From contig NZ_CP078093.1 in the NCBI RefSeq assembly GCF_019203185.1, forward strand, positions 806,001 to 870,000: DNA of 64,000 bases, given 5' to 3'. A program made the position numbers and the translations under genes. Every line of letters begins with the position of its first letter. Position 1 is the stretch's first letter. Source of the DNA: Crassaminicella indica (GTDB taxonomy: Bacteria; Bacillota; Clostridia; Peptostreptococcales; Thermotaleaceae). Positions 49,297-58,390 of the stretch are shown here, piece after piece. A model generated the notes under the pieces. It made no database searches. It worked only from the letters and a program-made list of their open reading frames with translations, and was not told the origin of the DNA.

Positions 49297-49313
49297 TGTT
49301 CTATTTTGATACA
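49297..49313. promoter_or_regulatory. Putative enhancer site 1 for the sigma-54 activator
   Basis: TGTTCTATTTTGATACA (minus strand TGTATCAAAATAGAACA), an imperfect inverted repeat with TGT/ACA ends, centred about 130 bases upstream of the -24 element. Confidence 0.6.
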
Positions 49314-49339
49314 TTTTTCTTATTTGTCTTTTTTATAAT

Positions 49340-49356
49340 AGTTTCAATTTGATACA
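49340..49356. promoter_or_regulatory. Putative enhancer site 2
   Basis: AGTTTCAATTTGATACA, a weaker copy of the same 17-bp sequence, 19 bases from site 3, so both lie on nearly the same helical face. Confidence 0.5.
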
Positions 49357-49358
49357 CG

Positions 49359-49375
49359 TGTTTTATTTTGATACA
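49359..49375. promoter_or_regulatory. Putative enhancer site 3
   Basis: TGTTTTATTTTGATACA, the closest relative of site 1, overlapping the last codons and stop of the activator gene (49363). Confidence 0.55.
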
Positions 49376-51363
49376 TATTTTAAGTCGTATTTCTCTATTT
49401 TCCTATATAATGTACTTCTTCCGATTCCCAAAATCTTCGAAGCAAGTGCTAAATTTCCATCTACTTCTTGTATAGTTTTTACAATAGCCATTTTTTCAAT
49501 TTCTTCTAAAGACATAAGCTGCTCTGTAAATCCAAATCCTTTTGGAAGATTACTCGATTTCATATTATTAGGTAAATGCTTATAAGTAAGGATTTCTCCA
49601 TCATCTACTATATTTACAACTAATTGGATCACATTTTGCAACTCTCTAACATTTCCCGGCCAATGATAATTCATCATGCCTCTATAAAAGCTTTCATGAA
49701 CCCCTTTTATATTTTTTTCCATTCGACTGCTGAATTTTTCTATAAAATAATCAATAAATATTTTTATATCCTCTTTTCTCTCCCTTAACGAAGGAGTTTT
49801 TATAGGCATTACATTCAATCTATAAAAGAGATCCTCTCTAAAATTACCAAGCTCAACCTCTTTTTTCAAATCCTTATGGGTTGCAGCAATCACCCTTACA
49901 TCAATAGGAATTACATTATGCCCACCAATCCTTACTATTTGTCTTGTTTCTAACACTCTAAGCAAATTTGTTTGAGTATCTAAAGGCATATCCCCTATTT
50001 CATCTAAAAATATCGTCCCTCCATCTGCAAGTTCAAACTTCCCTGGATGTCCACCTCTTTTAGCACCAGTAAAAGCTCCTTCTACATATCCAAAAAGCTC
50101 ACTTCCTACAAGTTCTCTAGGAATAGCTCCACAGTTTAAAAATACAAATGGCTTCTTTCTTCTTTGACTTTCATTATGAATAGCTTGAGCAAAAAGTTCT
50201 TTTCCTGTCCCACTCTCTCCTAATAATAATATAGTTGTATCCGTTCCTGCAGCTAAAGTAGCTAATCTTATTGCTTCTTTTATTTTTTTACTATTTCCTA
50301 ATATATCATTAAATCTAAATCTTGCTTCTGCACCAACGATTTTATTGACCAAGCTGTGTACAGTTTTTGATTCTTTAAAGGTAAATACAACTCCTTCTAC
50401 TTCATTCGTTCCCCGATCTAATATAGGTGTTACGGTTACTATACAAGAAATATCTTTTCCTTTTTTAGTTTTAAAATAAATTTCTTCTTCTTCATATTTT
50501 TTTCCATTATTTATCCTTCTCATTATTCTGTCATAATTTTTTTGATCTAAAATAGCATGGATATTTTCTCCTAATATATCTTCTTCTTTAAGTCCTAAAA
50601 ACCTTCGTGCAAATAAATTAATATCCATTATAATTCCTTTATTGTCCGTACAAATTAACCCTTCTGAAATAGATTCCATAATAGCATAAAAATGCTTATT
50701 TGCTCTATCAAGCTTTTTGTTGGTTTTCTCCAGCTTCATTTTCTTTCCTATTGCTTGAGCTGCTGCAACCACCATTCCTAATGTATGAGGATGAACATTC
50801 TCTTTAGGTCCTGTAGCACTAAGAACCCCTATAATTTCTTCTTTTTCACCCCTTATAGGACAAGCTGATGACGCCCAATTATGATACTGCTTGCAATAAT
50901 GCTCTGCCCCTATAACTTGAATCGGTTGTCCAATCTCAAGAGCAGTACCTATTGCATTAGTACCGATAACAGCTTCTTGAACATTGCAGCCTTTATAAAT
51001 ATTAAGCTTTCCATATTTTTTTATAAGCTCATAATCCCCTATACACTCTATAACATACCCATCCTTGTCTGTAAGTCTTACAATAAAGCCTGTATTTTCA
51101 ACTATTTGACGAAGACTGTGCATAAAAGGCATTGCTGTTTTTATTAAAAATATACTTTTTCTATACTTTTTTTCAAAAGCTTCATCTGATAATTCATTTT
51201 TGATTTCTTCATCCATTGGATCTACACCATGTAATTTACTACGCATCCAAGAATAAGCAATCACATCTCTTATTAAGTCTTTTTCTATTATTCCTTTTGA
51301 AATAAATAGCTTCCATGCTTTTACAAAACCTTCATTTTTGCTTAGTAGCTTTTTTCCAAGCAA
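49363..51363 (-). CDS. Sigma-54-dependent activator with GAF and PAS domains (AcoR-like)
   Basis: 666 residues. An N-terminal GAF-type sensor (about 75-210), with the AcoR-like HNWASSACPIRG (about 161-172), a PAS domain (about 222-335), AAA+ with Walker A GESGTGKE (about 382-389), the GAFTGA loop (429-434) and Walker B IFLDEIGDMP, then a Fis-type helix-turn-helix at the C-terminus. All ATPase and sigma-54-contact features are intact. The nearest sigma-54 promoter is that of the mrp operon directly downstream, and its putative sites lie in between, so control of the antiporter is likely. The signal is unknown. RBS TAGGAGG precedes the ATG at 51363. Confidence 0.92.
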   Translation of the reverse strand: MLGKKLLSKNEGFVKAWKLFISKGIIEKDLIRDVIAYSWMRSKLHGVDPMDEEIKNELSDEAFEKKYRKSIFLIKTAMPFMHSLRQIVENTGFIVRLTDKDGYVIECIGDYELIKKYGKLNIYKGCNVQEAVIGTNAIGTALEIGQPIQVIGAEHYCKQYHNWASSACPIRGEKEEIIGVLSATGPKENVHPHTLGMVVAAAQAIGKKMKLEKTNKKLDRANKHFYAIMESISEGLICTDNKGIIMDINLFARRFLGLKEEDILGENIHAILDQKNYDRIMRRINNGKKYEEEEIYFKTKKGKDISCIVTVTPILDRGTNEVEGVVFTFKESKTVHSLVNKIVGAEARFRFNDILGNSKKIKEAIRLATLAAGTDTTILLLGESGTGKELFAQAIHNESQRRKKPFVFLNCGAIPRELVGSELFGYVEGAFTGAKRGGHPGKFELADGGTIFLDEIGDMPLDTQTNLLRVLETRQIVRIGGHNVIPIDVRVIAATHKDLKKEVELGNFREDLFYRLNVMPIKTPSLRERKEDIKIFIDYFIEKFSSRMEKNIKGVHESFYRGMMNYHWPGNVRELQNVIQLVVNIVDDGEILTYKHLPNNMKSSNLPKGFGFTEQLMSLEEIEKMAIVKTIQEVDGNLALASKILGIGRSTLYRKIEKYDLKYVSK

Positions 51364-51462
51364 ATAAATTCCTCCTATAATCAGTATTTTTTATTTATTA
51401 TATCATTCATATAAAGTTTATAACTCCTTTATAGAAAAAAAGCTATATTGCTCGAAAAATCA

Positions 51463-51479
51463 CTTTCTATTTTGAGACA
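51463..51479. promoter_or_regulatory. Putative activator site upstream of its own gene
   Basis: CTTTCTATTTTGAGACA differs at about three of 17 positions from enhancer site 1 and lies about 100 bases upstream of the activator start, so autoregulation is possible. Confidence 0.4.
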
Positions 51480-51485
51480 TCGTTT

Positions 51486-52340
51486 TTAAAAATCTTCTAA
51501 TTTACTTTTATATTCTCTACCTAAATAATCTTTAACGACAATTTGTATTTTAACATTATCTACCATCTCTTCAAATCCAACATCTTTAAATAGCTCATCT
51601 AATTCAAATATATTGCTATATTCCCATTTATCTATCTCACCATGTAAACATTCTTTTTCTGCCACATCTGTAATATCAACGCTTTTTATTAATTTTTCTT
51701 TATAATATATATTTGCTTTTGCAGATTTTATTTTAAGTTTTTCTAAGCCTCTATAGAAATTTTGAATTCTTGCAAAAACCTCTACTTGAGAATTACTCAT
51801 AGTTGGAAAATAGACCTCAAAATCTATTCTGTTCATTAATTTATTATATAAATCTATATCCTCAAGTTTTCCTGTTTTTTTACTATTTTTATTTTCTGCA
51901 ACTACCTGAAATTCATAATTTTTATCGTAAGAAAGCTTTGCTTTTGCTTTGTAATTTAATCCTCCTATATGAATAGCTTCTATCTTACTCCATTTCTCTA
52001 TTTCTCCATTATTTTCTTCTCCATATAAAACATATACTTTTTCATTTTTCCCTAAATCTCTAAAGGTCCAATTAAATGTAACTTTGGCTTGGTCAAATTT
52101 ATCGTCTATGTTAACAATGTCATAATCTTTATCAATAATCCACACATGCTCTCTTCTAATATCATAAAGGGTCATTTTAATATCTCGGTCAATACTACTA
52201 AATCTTCCGTCTAAATGATTCACAGATGATTTCACTTTTTCTATAGAGTTTTGCATTTCTTGTAGCTTATAGCCCATTCTAATATTTAAAGCAAGCAATA
52301 TAGCAATCACTATGCTTATTGCCACTTCTTTTTTCCTCAT
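51486..52340 (-). CDS. Membrane-anchored hypothetical protein
   Basis: About 284 residues. A single N-terminal transmembrane helix (about 6-24) with a following coiled-coil region (about 25-60, LQEMQNSIEKVKSSVNHLDGRFSSI). The rest is a soluble domain with beta-type sequence, predicted to be outside the cell. No known family recognised. The start at 52340 is chosen because AAAGGAGG lies six bases upstream. It stands alone between two regulatory genes. Confidence 0.65.
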   Translation of the reverse strand: MRKKEVAISIVIAILLALNIRMGYKLQEMQNSIEKVKSSVNHLDGRFSSIDRDIKMTLYDIRREHVWIIDKDYDIVNIDDKFDQAKVTFNWTFRDLGKNEKVYVLYGEENNGEIEKWSKIEAIHIGGLNYKAKAKLSYDKNYEFQVVAENKNSKKTGKLEDIDLYNKLMNRIDFEVYFPTMSNSQVEVFARIQNFYRGLEKLKIKSAKANIYYKEKLIKSVDITDVAEKECLHGEIDKWEYSNIFELDELFKDVGFEEMVDNVKIQIVVKDYLGREYKSKLEDF

Positions 52341-52560
52341 TTTTTGTCCTCCTTTAAATATATATAATACAATCACAACTTTTATATACCTTCATATTCA
52401 TTCTAACACAAAAGGAAAAATATAGAATTGTTTAAGCTTGAAAATTTACAGGAATAAATACCTACATATAAATCATTCCATACTCCTATAAACTCTTATA
52501 GCTTTTAGGGTAAAATGATAATAATAGAACTAATCTTAAATTAGAAATGGGGGGAATGCC

Positions 52561-53679
52561 ATGACTGCTAAATTGAAAACTGTTAAACTGCCAGTAAATC
52601 AATTAGCTGAAAATATGGTTATTGGGGTAGACATTATAGATCATGAAGGAAGAAAGCTTATCAGAAAAGGCTATAAAATAAAATCACCTGATAGAATAAA
52701 GGATTTATTAAAAAAACATAATATTGAAAATATTGGTATCCATTTATGTGAAATCGAGTACCTAAAGAATAAAGAAGAGCTTCCTATTCCTGATGCTAAA
52801 GATATGTCTTTGATAAATACGTTAGAAGAAGAAATCGTTTATTTCAAGGAAAGCTTACCTACTATTAAAGCAAGTATCTCTACTTACTTTCAGCATATAT
52901 TAGATGGTAAAGAAATAAATCCTACTACTTTGAAAGAATATACAAAGGAAAATCTTAAGATTTTTAATTTGAGAACAAATATATTCCAGCTTATTGAAAT
53001 CATGAGAAAAATGGATCATACTGTTTATACGCACTGCTATAACGTAGCTTTAACAAGCTATACAATAGGGAAATGGATGCAGCTTTGTGAAAAGGATTTA
53101 GAAGAATTGTTTTTAGCAGCAATGCTTACAGATATAGGAAAGCTTCAAATACCAAAAGAAATATTATATAAAAAAGATTCTTTAACTCATGAAGAAAAAA
53201 TAGAAATTCAAAAGCATACAATCTACAGTTATAATCTTATAAAGCCTTATTCATGTATTAGCTATAAAATAAAGCAAGCCGTACTCACCCATCACGAAAG
53301 AATGAATAATACAGGATATCCTTTAAGATTAAAAGCATCAGATATCCCTTTGTATAGTAGGATTATCGCTGTAGCTGATATCTATAATACTTTGATATCA
53401 GAGGGCATTGGAATCTTTACAGTATTTGATGTGCTAAAAAATATGGAAACAGATTATAAAAAGCTATTAGATCTAAACATACTATATACTTTCTTAAAAT
53501 ATATAGGGCAATGCTTTATAGGGCAAAAGGTAAAATTAAACAACAATCAGCTTGGAGAAGTAATTTTTATCAATAATAAACATATGAACAAACCTATTAT
53601 AAGACTAATGTCTAGCAATAAAATAATTGATACGAATAAATATAGCCACAATTGGAAAATAAAAGAATTTATTATATAG
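52561..53679 (+). CDS. HD-GYP-type cyclic-di-GMP domain protein with altered HD motif
   Basis: 372 residues. An N-terminal DUF3391-like domain (about 5-70), a linker and an HD-GYP domain (about 155-320). The usual metal motif LHDIGK reads LTDIGK: the His codon is replaced by ACA (Thr). HHERMNNTGYP keeps the two His and the GYP core. HD-GYP proteins hydrolyse cyclic-di-GMP; with one metal ligand changed, activity may be lost or weakened. GGGGGGAATGCC precedes the ATG. The C-terminal 50 residues (QKVKLNNNQLGEVIF) look like a separate small beta domain. Confidence 0.82.
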   Translation: MTAKLKTVKLPVNQLAENMVIGVDIIDHEGRKLIRKGYKIKSPDRIKDLLKKHNIENIGIHLCEIEYLKNKEELPIPDAKDMSLINTLEEEIVYFKESLPTIKASISTYFQHILDGKEINPTTLKEYTKENLKIFNLRTNIFQLIEIMRKMDHTVYTHCYNVALTSYTIGKWMQLCEKDLEELFLAAMLTDIGKLQIPKEILYKKDSLTHEEKIEIQKHTIYSYNLIKPYSCISYKIKQAVLTHHERMNNTGYPLRLKASDIPLYSRIIAVADIYNTLISEGIGIFTVFDVLKNMETDYKKLLDLNILYTFLKYIGQCFIGQKVKLNNNQLGEVIFINNKHMNKPIIRLMSSNKIIDTNKYSHNWKIKEFII

Positions 53680-54002
53680 ATATGATGGATGTATTGATAA
53701 AACTAAATCTCTAATGGATTATAAAAAAGTAGCATAGATAAAAAACACAAATATCTATTTTACACTGTCCGTATGTCTTTTTTAGATCTACCAACTTTTA
53801 CAACTTATTTCAAACCTCCTGCTTTTCTTATTCCATCACAATCTGTGTTTTAAGAGCAATTCTCCTGTATAATCTATTATTTTCAAAGCAATCTATCAAG
53901 CAAAGGAGGAATTTCATAATCTCATTACGAATTTTACATAAAAAATAGTATTGGTACCTTTGTTAATATATAAAAAATCTATTTGTAAAGGAGAATGCTC
54001 AA
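53680..54002. other. Intergenic region, no gene found
   Basis: About 320 bases between the HD-GYP gene and the phzF-like gene. It contains an orphan AAAGGAGG at about 53899-53906 with no ATG after it and a TATAAT-like hexamer at 53868-53873 without a clear -35. No convincing gene, repeat or RNA structure is seen. Confidence 0.4.
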
Positions 54003-54872
54003 ATGAAAGTAAAGGTTTATACATTAAATGCATTTGGAAAGTCAAATAATGGAGGAAATCCTGCTGGCGTTGTATTAAATGCAAATACTTTATCAACTGA
54101 AGTTATGCAAAGGATTGCAAAAGAGGTTGGGTTTTCAGAAACTGCATTTGTACAAAAATCAGATGTTGCAGACTTTAAAGTAAGATTTTTCACTCCTAGT
54201 GAAGAGATTGATTTATGTGGACATGCTACCATTGCCTGCTTTTATGTATTAGCAAATAAAAGCATCAGCAACCCTGGAAAATACAAACAAGAAACAAAGG
54301 CTGGTGTATTAGATTTAGAAGTAAAAATAGATGGTACGATTTTAATGAATCAAGCTCTTCCTGAATTTCTTGATATTATTGATCAAAAAGAAATTGCAGC
54401 TTCTTTAAATATTTCAGAGGATAAAATTGCATCTGACTTGCCTATTCAAATCGTATCTACTGGATTAAAGGATATTTTAATCCCTATCAAAAATTTAGAT
54501 ACTTTACTTACAATGACACCAGATTTCGATAAGATTGCAGAAATAAGTAAAAAATATAACGTAATAGGATATCATGCCTTCACATTAGAAACAAAGTTTG
54601 ACAGTACTGCTCATTGTAGAAATTTTGCCCCTTTATATGCTATTCCTGAAGAATCAGCAACAGGTACCTCTAACGGGGCTTTAAGCTGTTACTTATTTAA
54701 ATATGGAAAAGTTACAGCCAAAAATAAAAATAATTTAATTTTCGAGCAAGGATATTCAATTAATCAGCCTTCTGAAATAAGAGCTAGTCTATCAACAAAT
54801 GATAAAAATATCATAGAGATAAAAGTTGGGGGAAATGCTTCTGCCCTTAAAGAAAAAATGCTTGAAGTATAA
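54003..54872 (+). CDS. PhzF-family isomerase-like protein
   Basis: 289 residues of the PhzF fold (duplicated diaminopimelate-epimerase-like halves). N-terminal YTLNAFGKSNNGGNPAGVVLNA (about 5-26) with the conserved Asn/Gly-Gly-Asn-Pro, VGFSETAFV (Glu of the active site, about 42-50), FFTPSEEIDLCGHATIACF (about 61-79), and the second half EESATGTSNGALSCYL (about 218-233). The real substrate is unknown in most of this family. It appears to be a single gene. Confidence 0.88.
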   Translation: MKVKVYTLNAFGKSNNGGNPAGVVLNANTLSTEVMQRIAKEVGFSETAFVQKSDVADFKVRFFTPSEEIDLCGHATIACFYVLANKSISNPGKYKQETKAGVLDLEVKIDGTILMNQALPEFLDIIDQKEIAASLNISEDKIASDLPIQIVSTGLKDILIPIKNLDTLLTMTPDFDKIAEISKKYNVIGYHAFTLETKFDSTAHCRNFAPLYAIPEESATGTSNGALSCYLFKYGKVTAKNKNNLIFEQGYSINQPSEIRASLSTNDKNIIEIKVGGNASALKEKMLEV

Positions 54873-54887
54873 AAATAATATTGTAAG

Positions 54888-54942
54888 AGTCTATCGGGAA
54901 ATAAAAATCAGCCCTTCAACAAAGAAAAAATTTCCCGATAGC
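54888..54942. terminator. Bidirectional terminator between phzF-like gene and uppP
   Basis: CTATCGGGAAAT and ATTTCCCGATAG form a perfect 12-bp stem around a long loop. Confidence 0.75.
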
Positions 54943-54949
54943 CTATTTA

Positions 54950-55753
54950 TTAACTCATGAAATTAAAATATGCCAAAATCAGAGCGCCTAAAATAATTCT
55001 ATAGTATCCAAACACCTTGAAGTCTTTTCTTCTTATGTATCTCATGAAGAAAGCAATTACTGCTAATGCTACAACAAAAGAAACAACTACTCCGATAAAT
55101 AAAAGCATCCACTGATCAGAAGTAATATGTATTCCTTTTTTCATCAAAGAATAAGCAGTAGCCCCTGCCATAGTTGGAATAGCTAGAAAAAACGAAAACT
55201 CCGCAGCTACCTGTCTATTCGCTCCTAAAAGCATAGCTCCAATAATAGTTGCAGCAGATCTAGATGTTCCAGGAACCATAGCAAGACATTGAATCAGTCC
55301 TATTACAAATGCTGTTTTGAAGGTCATTTCCTGAATAGAATTTATTCTAGAAAATTTTCTTCTTTTTTCTAATAAAATAATAACAATTCCTCCAATAAAA
55401 AGAGTAGTTGCTACTACAGTAGGATTAAATAACCTATCTAAATAATCTCCTATTAAAAGACCTAAAACAACTGCAGGAATAAAAGCAACAATAACCTTCA
55501 TCCAAAGCTTAATCGTATCTCTTTTCTGTCTTATTGTCTTTCTTTTAGAAAAAGGATTTAATTTATTAAAGTATAAACAAACAACTGATAAAATAGCACC
55601 AAACTGTATAATTACATCAAAAGCATTGGCAAATTCACCTTTAAATTCAATCCAATGATTTACCAAAATAAGATGTCCAGTACTGCTGATCGGCAAAAAT
55701 TCTGTAATTCCCTCTACAATAGAAAGTATAATAACCTTTATAATATCACTCAC
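54950..55753 (-). CDS. uppP: Undecaprenyl-diphosphatase UppP (BacA)
   Basis: It recycles undecaprenyl pyrophosphate, the cell-wall lipid carrier, in the membrane. 267 residues and about seven helices, with EGITEFLPISSTGHLILVNH (about 14-33) and PGTSRSAATIIGAMLLG (about 161-177), the two conserved active-site motifs. Monocistronic with GAGGATTATATC ribosome region. In some bacteria it gives bacitracin resistance. Confidence 0.94.
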   Translation of the reverse strand: MSDIIKVIILSIVEGITEFLPISSTGHLILVNHWIEFKGEFANAFDVIIQFGAILSVVCLYFNKLNPFSKRKTIRQKRDTIKLWMKVIVAFIPAVVLGLLIGDYLDRLFNPTVVATTLFIGGIVIILLEKRRKFSRINSIQEMTFKTAFVIGLIQCLAMVPGTSRSAATIIGAMLLGANRQVAAEFSFFLAIPTMAGATAYSLMKKGIHITSDQWMLLFIGVVVSFVVALAVIAFFMRYIRRKDFKVFGYYRIILGALILAYFNFMS

Positions 55754-55834
55754 AGATATAATCCTCCTCTCAAAATTGACCTGATATTAGTATAGTTGTA
55801 TTTGTTAAGAAAAGCAAGTTAAGTATAAATATAA

Positions 55835-55865
55835 AAACCTGTCGCTTTATTTAGCTAACAGGTTT
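55835..55865 (-). terminator. Terminator of the purine permease gene
   Basis: AACCTGTTAGC pairs with GCGACAGGTT and is followed by TTTATATTT. Confidence 0.75.
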
Positions 55866-55884
55866 CTATAAAAAGATAGCTTTC

Positions 55885-57270
55885 TTATTGAGGCAATAAT
55901 ATAAACCGAATGACAAATAATATAGCAAGTACATACATAATAGGATGAACTTCTTTATACTTTCCTACACTGATTTTCATAATTGGATAAAAGATAATTC
56001 CTGCAGCAATACCATTTGCAATACTATAGCTAAAAGGCATCATAGCAATAGTAAAAAATGCTGGTACAGCTTCTGTAAAATCTTCAAAATTCACTTCCTT
56101 TATAGATTCAAGCATTAAAACCCCTACAATAATTAAAGCTGGTGCAGTTGCTTGTGCAGGTACAACTCCAACAACACCCCCAAAGAATAAAGAAAGAATA
56201 AATAAAATACCTACAACCAGCGTAGTTAGTCCTGTTCTTCCTCCTTCTGCAATACCTGCAGTTGATTCAACATACGTAGCAGTAGTTGCTCCACCAAGCA
56301 TAGAACTAAAGGTCGTTGCAATAGCATCTGCTAAAAGTGCCTTTTTCATTCCTCTAATCCTTCCGTCCTTTTTAATCATATTAGCTCTTTGAGCTGTTCC
56401 TACTAATGTACCAATAGTATCAAATAAATCTACTAAGCTAAATGTTAAAACAACCATTATAACACTTGTAAGAGCTCCTATTATCCCTTTCCCACCATGA
56501 GATAATAATCCACTAAAATCCATAGCCATCAATGTAGGTGCTACAGATGGAGGAATACTGATAAGCTTTAATCCATGAATATCTGTAATTCCCATTGGAA
56601 TACCAATTATAGTAGTTAGCAAAATTGATATTAGCATAGCTCCCTTTATGCCTCTTGCTATAAGAATTGCCATAATCACAATTCCTATTAATGTCAGTAC
56701 TACATTTTTATCTGTAAAATCACCAAAGCTTACAAGCGTTCCAGGGTTAGCGATCACAATTCCTCCACTTTTTAAACCAATAAGCGCAATGAACAATCCA
56801 ATCCCTGCAGTGATTGCCACCTTTATATTTTGTGGCAGACAGTTAACAATCTTTTCTCTTATTGAAGTTATCGTAATTAAAATAAATAAAATCCCAGAAA
56901 TCATTACAGCAGCTAATCCTTGTTGCCAAGTATATCCTAATGTCAAGCAAACACTATATGAAAAAAATGCAGTAAGTCCTATTCCAGGTGCTACAGCAAA
57001 TGGGAGATTTGCGTATAATGCCATTACCAAAGTACCAATTGCTGCTATAATACAAGTTCCTGTAAAAGCTGAAGCCACAACAGGATCATTCAAAGTCGAC
57101 AAAGCTAAAGCTGCATCTCCTTTAAGCCCTGCTGCGTTCATACCAGAAGCCTTCAATATATTTGGAATTACCAAAAGGGCATATGCCATTGTAATAAATG
57201 TAGTAAATCCTGCTAATACTTCTGTTTTAAAATCTGTTCCATTCTCTGACAATTTGAAAAATGATTCCAT
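55885..57270 (-). CDS. NCS2-family guanine/hypoxanthine permease (AzgA/PbuG-like)
   Basis: 461 residues, about 12-14 membrane helices. N-terminal TEVLAGFTTFITMAYALLVIPNILK (about 16-40), NLPFAVAPGIGLTAFFSYSVC and GGATTATYVESTAGIAEGGRTG match AzgA/PbuG transporters of the NCS2 superfamily, which take up adenine, guanine or hypoxanthine with protons. A guanine-type riboswitch in its leader supports guanine or hypoxanthine as the substrate. GGAGGG precedes the ATG. Confidence 0.92.
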   Translation of the reverse strand: MESFFKLSENGTDFKTEVLAGFTTFITMAYALLVIPNILKASGMNAAGLKGDAALALSTLNDPVVASAFTGTCIIAAIGTLVMALYANLPFAVAPGIGLTAFFSYSVCLTLGYTWQQGLAAVMISGILFILITITSIREKIVNCLPQNIKVAITAGIGLFIALIGLKSGGIVIANPGTLVSFGDFTDKNVVLTLIGIVIMAILIARGIKGAMLISILLTTIIGIPMGITDIHGLKLISIPPSVAPTLMAMDFSGLLSHGGKGIIGALTSVIMVVLTFSLVDLFDTIGTLVGTAQRANMIKKDGRIRGMKKALLADAIATTFSSMLGGATTATYVESTAGIAEGGRTGLTTLVVGILFILSLFFGGVVGVVPAQATAPALIIVGVLMLESIKEVNFEDFTEAVPAFFTIAMMPFSYSIANGIAAGIIFYPIMKISVGKYKEVHPIMYVLAILFVIRFILLPQ

Positions 57271-57284
57271 AATTTTCCCTCCTC

Positions 57285-57327
57285 AAAAAAAATCTGCCAT
57301 CAGACTATGTGTAAATCTGATGACAGA
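57285..57327 (-). terminator. Riboswitch-controlled terminator of the purine permease
   Basis: TCTGTCATCAGA pairs with TCTGATGGCAGA and is followed by eight T residues, just before the permease ribosome site. Confidence 0.85.
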
Positions 57328-57467
57328 ATTTGACTATTTCTGTCTATAGATATGTACCTTTTAGGCATGACTTATTTACAAAAGAAATAATCTTCTGTAG
57401 ATAAGGTACTTTTCTCAAATTTATTGAGGAGTAACCTATATGCATTTTAAAATACATATCTATCGAT

Positions 57468-57535
57468 TTACCATAGTTAGAAATTTACGGTTTCTAGTAG
57501 ATACTTCTGAACCCTATTATCAGAATTATATGGCT
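57468..57535 (-). promoter_or_regulatory. Purine (guanine-type) riboswitch aptamer
   Basis: Minus strand, conserved parts in order: ATATAATTCTGATAATAGGG, TCAGAAGTATCTACTAGAAA, CCGTAAATTTCTAACTATGG. P2 (TCTGA/TCAGA), P3 (TAGAAA/TTTCTA) and P1 (CCATA/TATGG) pair. The binding-pocket base that contacts the ligand is C in ACTATG, indicating guanine or hypoxanthine rather than adenine. Confidence 0.92.
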
Positions 57536-57639
57536 TTCTTTTCCTTATTTATTTTTATGTATATTAACATTCTAATCTGCAAAAGTCAACAAAAATCAAC
57601 ATTTAAAAATAATTTTAAATTTAGTTAATATTCGTATTT

Positions 57640-58389
57640 TTATCCAAAAATCCCCTCTATATACTGCTGGGTTCTTAAATTCTTAGGATTTTCAAACAAT
57701 TCTTTAGTTTTTCCATATTCTACAATTTCTCCATTGAATATGAAAGCTGTTGAGTCAGCAATTCTCTTTGCCTGCGAAAGATTGTGCGTAACTATGACAA
57801 TCGTATATTTATCAGAAAGCTTTATGAGCATTTCTTCAATATTTGCAGTGTTTTTTATATCTAAAGCTGAACATGGTTCATCTAATAATAATATTTCAGG
57901 TTCGACAGTCAATGCTCTAGCTATACAAAGGCGTTGCTGCTGACCTCCTGAAAGCTTTGTTGCTTTCATATTTAAATCATCTTTTACCTCTTCATAAAGA
58001 CCAGCAAGCCTCAATTTTTCTTCTATAATACCCTTTAATTGTTCTTTATCCTTTATTCCATAGTAAACAGGAGCATAAATCATATTTTTATATATAGATA
58101 ATGGAAAGGGAGTAGGATTTTGAAAAACCATTCCTATTTTTTCACGTACCTGTTCCTTGTCCATCTCCCTTATATTTTTTCCTTTTAATAATATTTCTCC
58201 AAAAATTCGAGAATTTATTTCTTCCTCTATCATACGATTTAAGCTTTTAATAAAAGTAGACTTTCCACATCCAGAAGGACCAATAATCGCTGTAATCTTT
58301 TTTTCTTCAATTTTTATATTTATATTATCTAAAATCTTTTTATTATCAAAGGATACAGTCAAATTCTTTGTCTCAAGTATAACACCCAT
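57640..58389 (-). CDS. pstB: Phosphate ABC transporter ATP-binding protein PstB
   Basis: About 249 residues. Walker A GPSGCGKST (about 35-43), the PstB-type MVFQNPTPFPLSIYKNMIYAP, signature LSGGQQQRL, Walker B ILLLDEPCSALD and H-loop VTHN are present. ATG at 58389 follows the pstA stop by one base, with AGGAGG before it; a 13-codon upstream extension is rejected. It is the last gene of the pstSCAB operon. No phoU follows. Confidence 0.92.
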   Translation of the reverse strand: MGVILETKNLTVSFDNKKILDNINIKIEEKKITAIIGPSGCGKSTFIKSLNRMIEEEINSRIFGEILLKGKNIREMDKEQVREKIGMVFQNPTPFPLSIYKNMIYAPVYYGIKDKEQLKGIIEEKLRLAGLYEEVKDDLNMKATKLSGGQQQRLCIARALTVEPEILLLDEPCSALDIKNTANIEEMLIKLSDKYTIVIVTHNLSQAKRIADSTAFIFNGEIVEYGKTKELFENPKNLRTQQYIEGIFG

Positions 58390-58390
58390 T

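Noticed and set aside
56648-57349. A 233-codon open frame on the plus strand
   Set aside because: It is the reverse complement of the purine permease gene, which has clear family motifs. Its own composition is that of an antisense frame.
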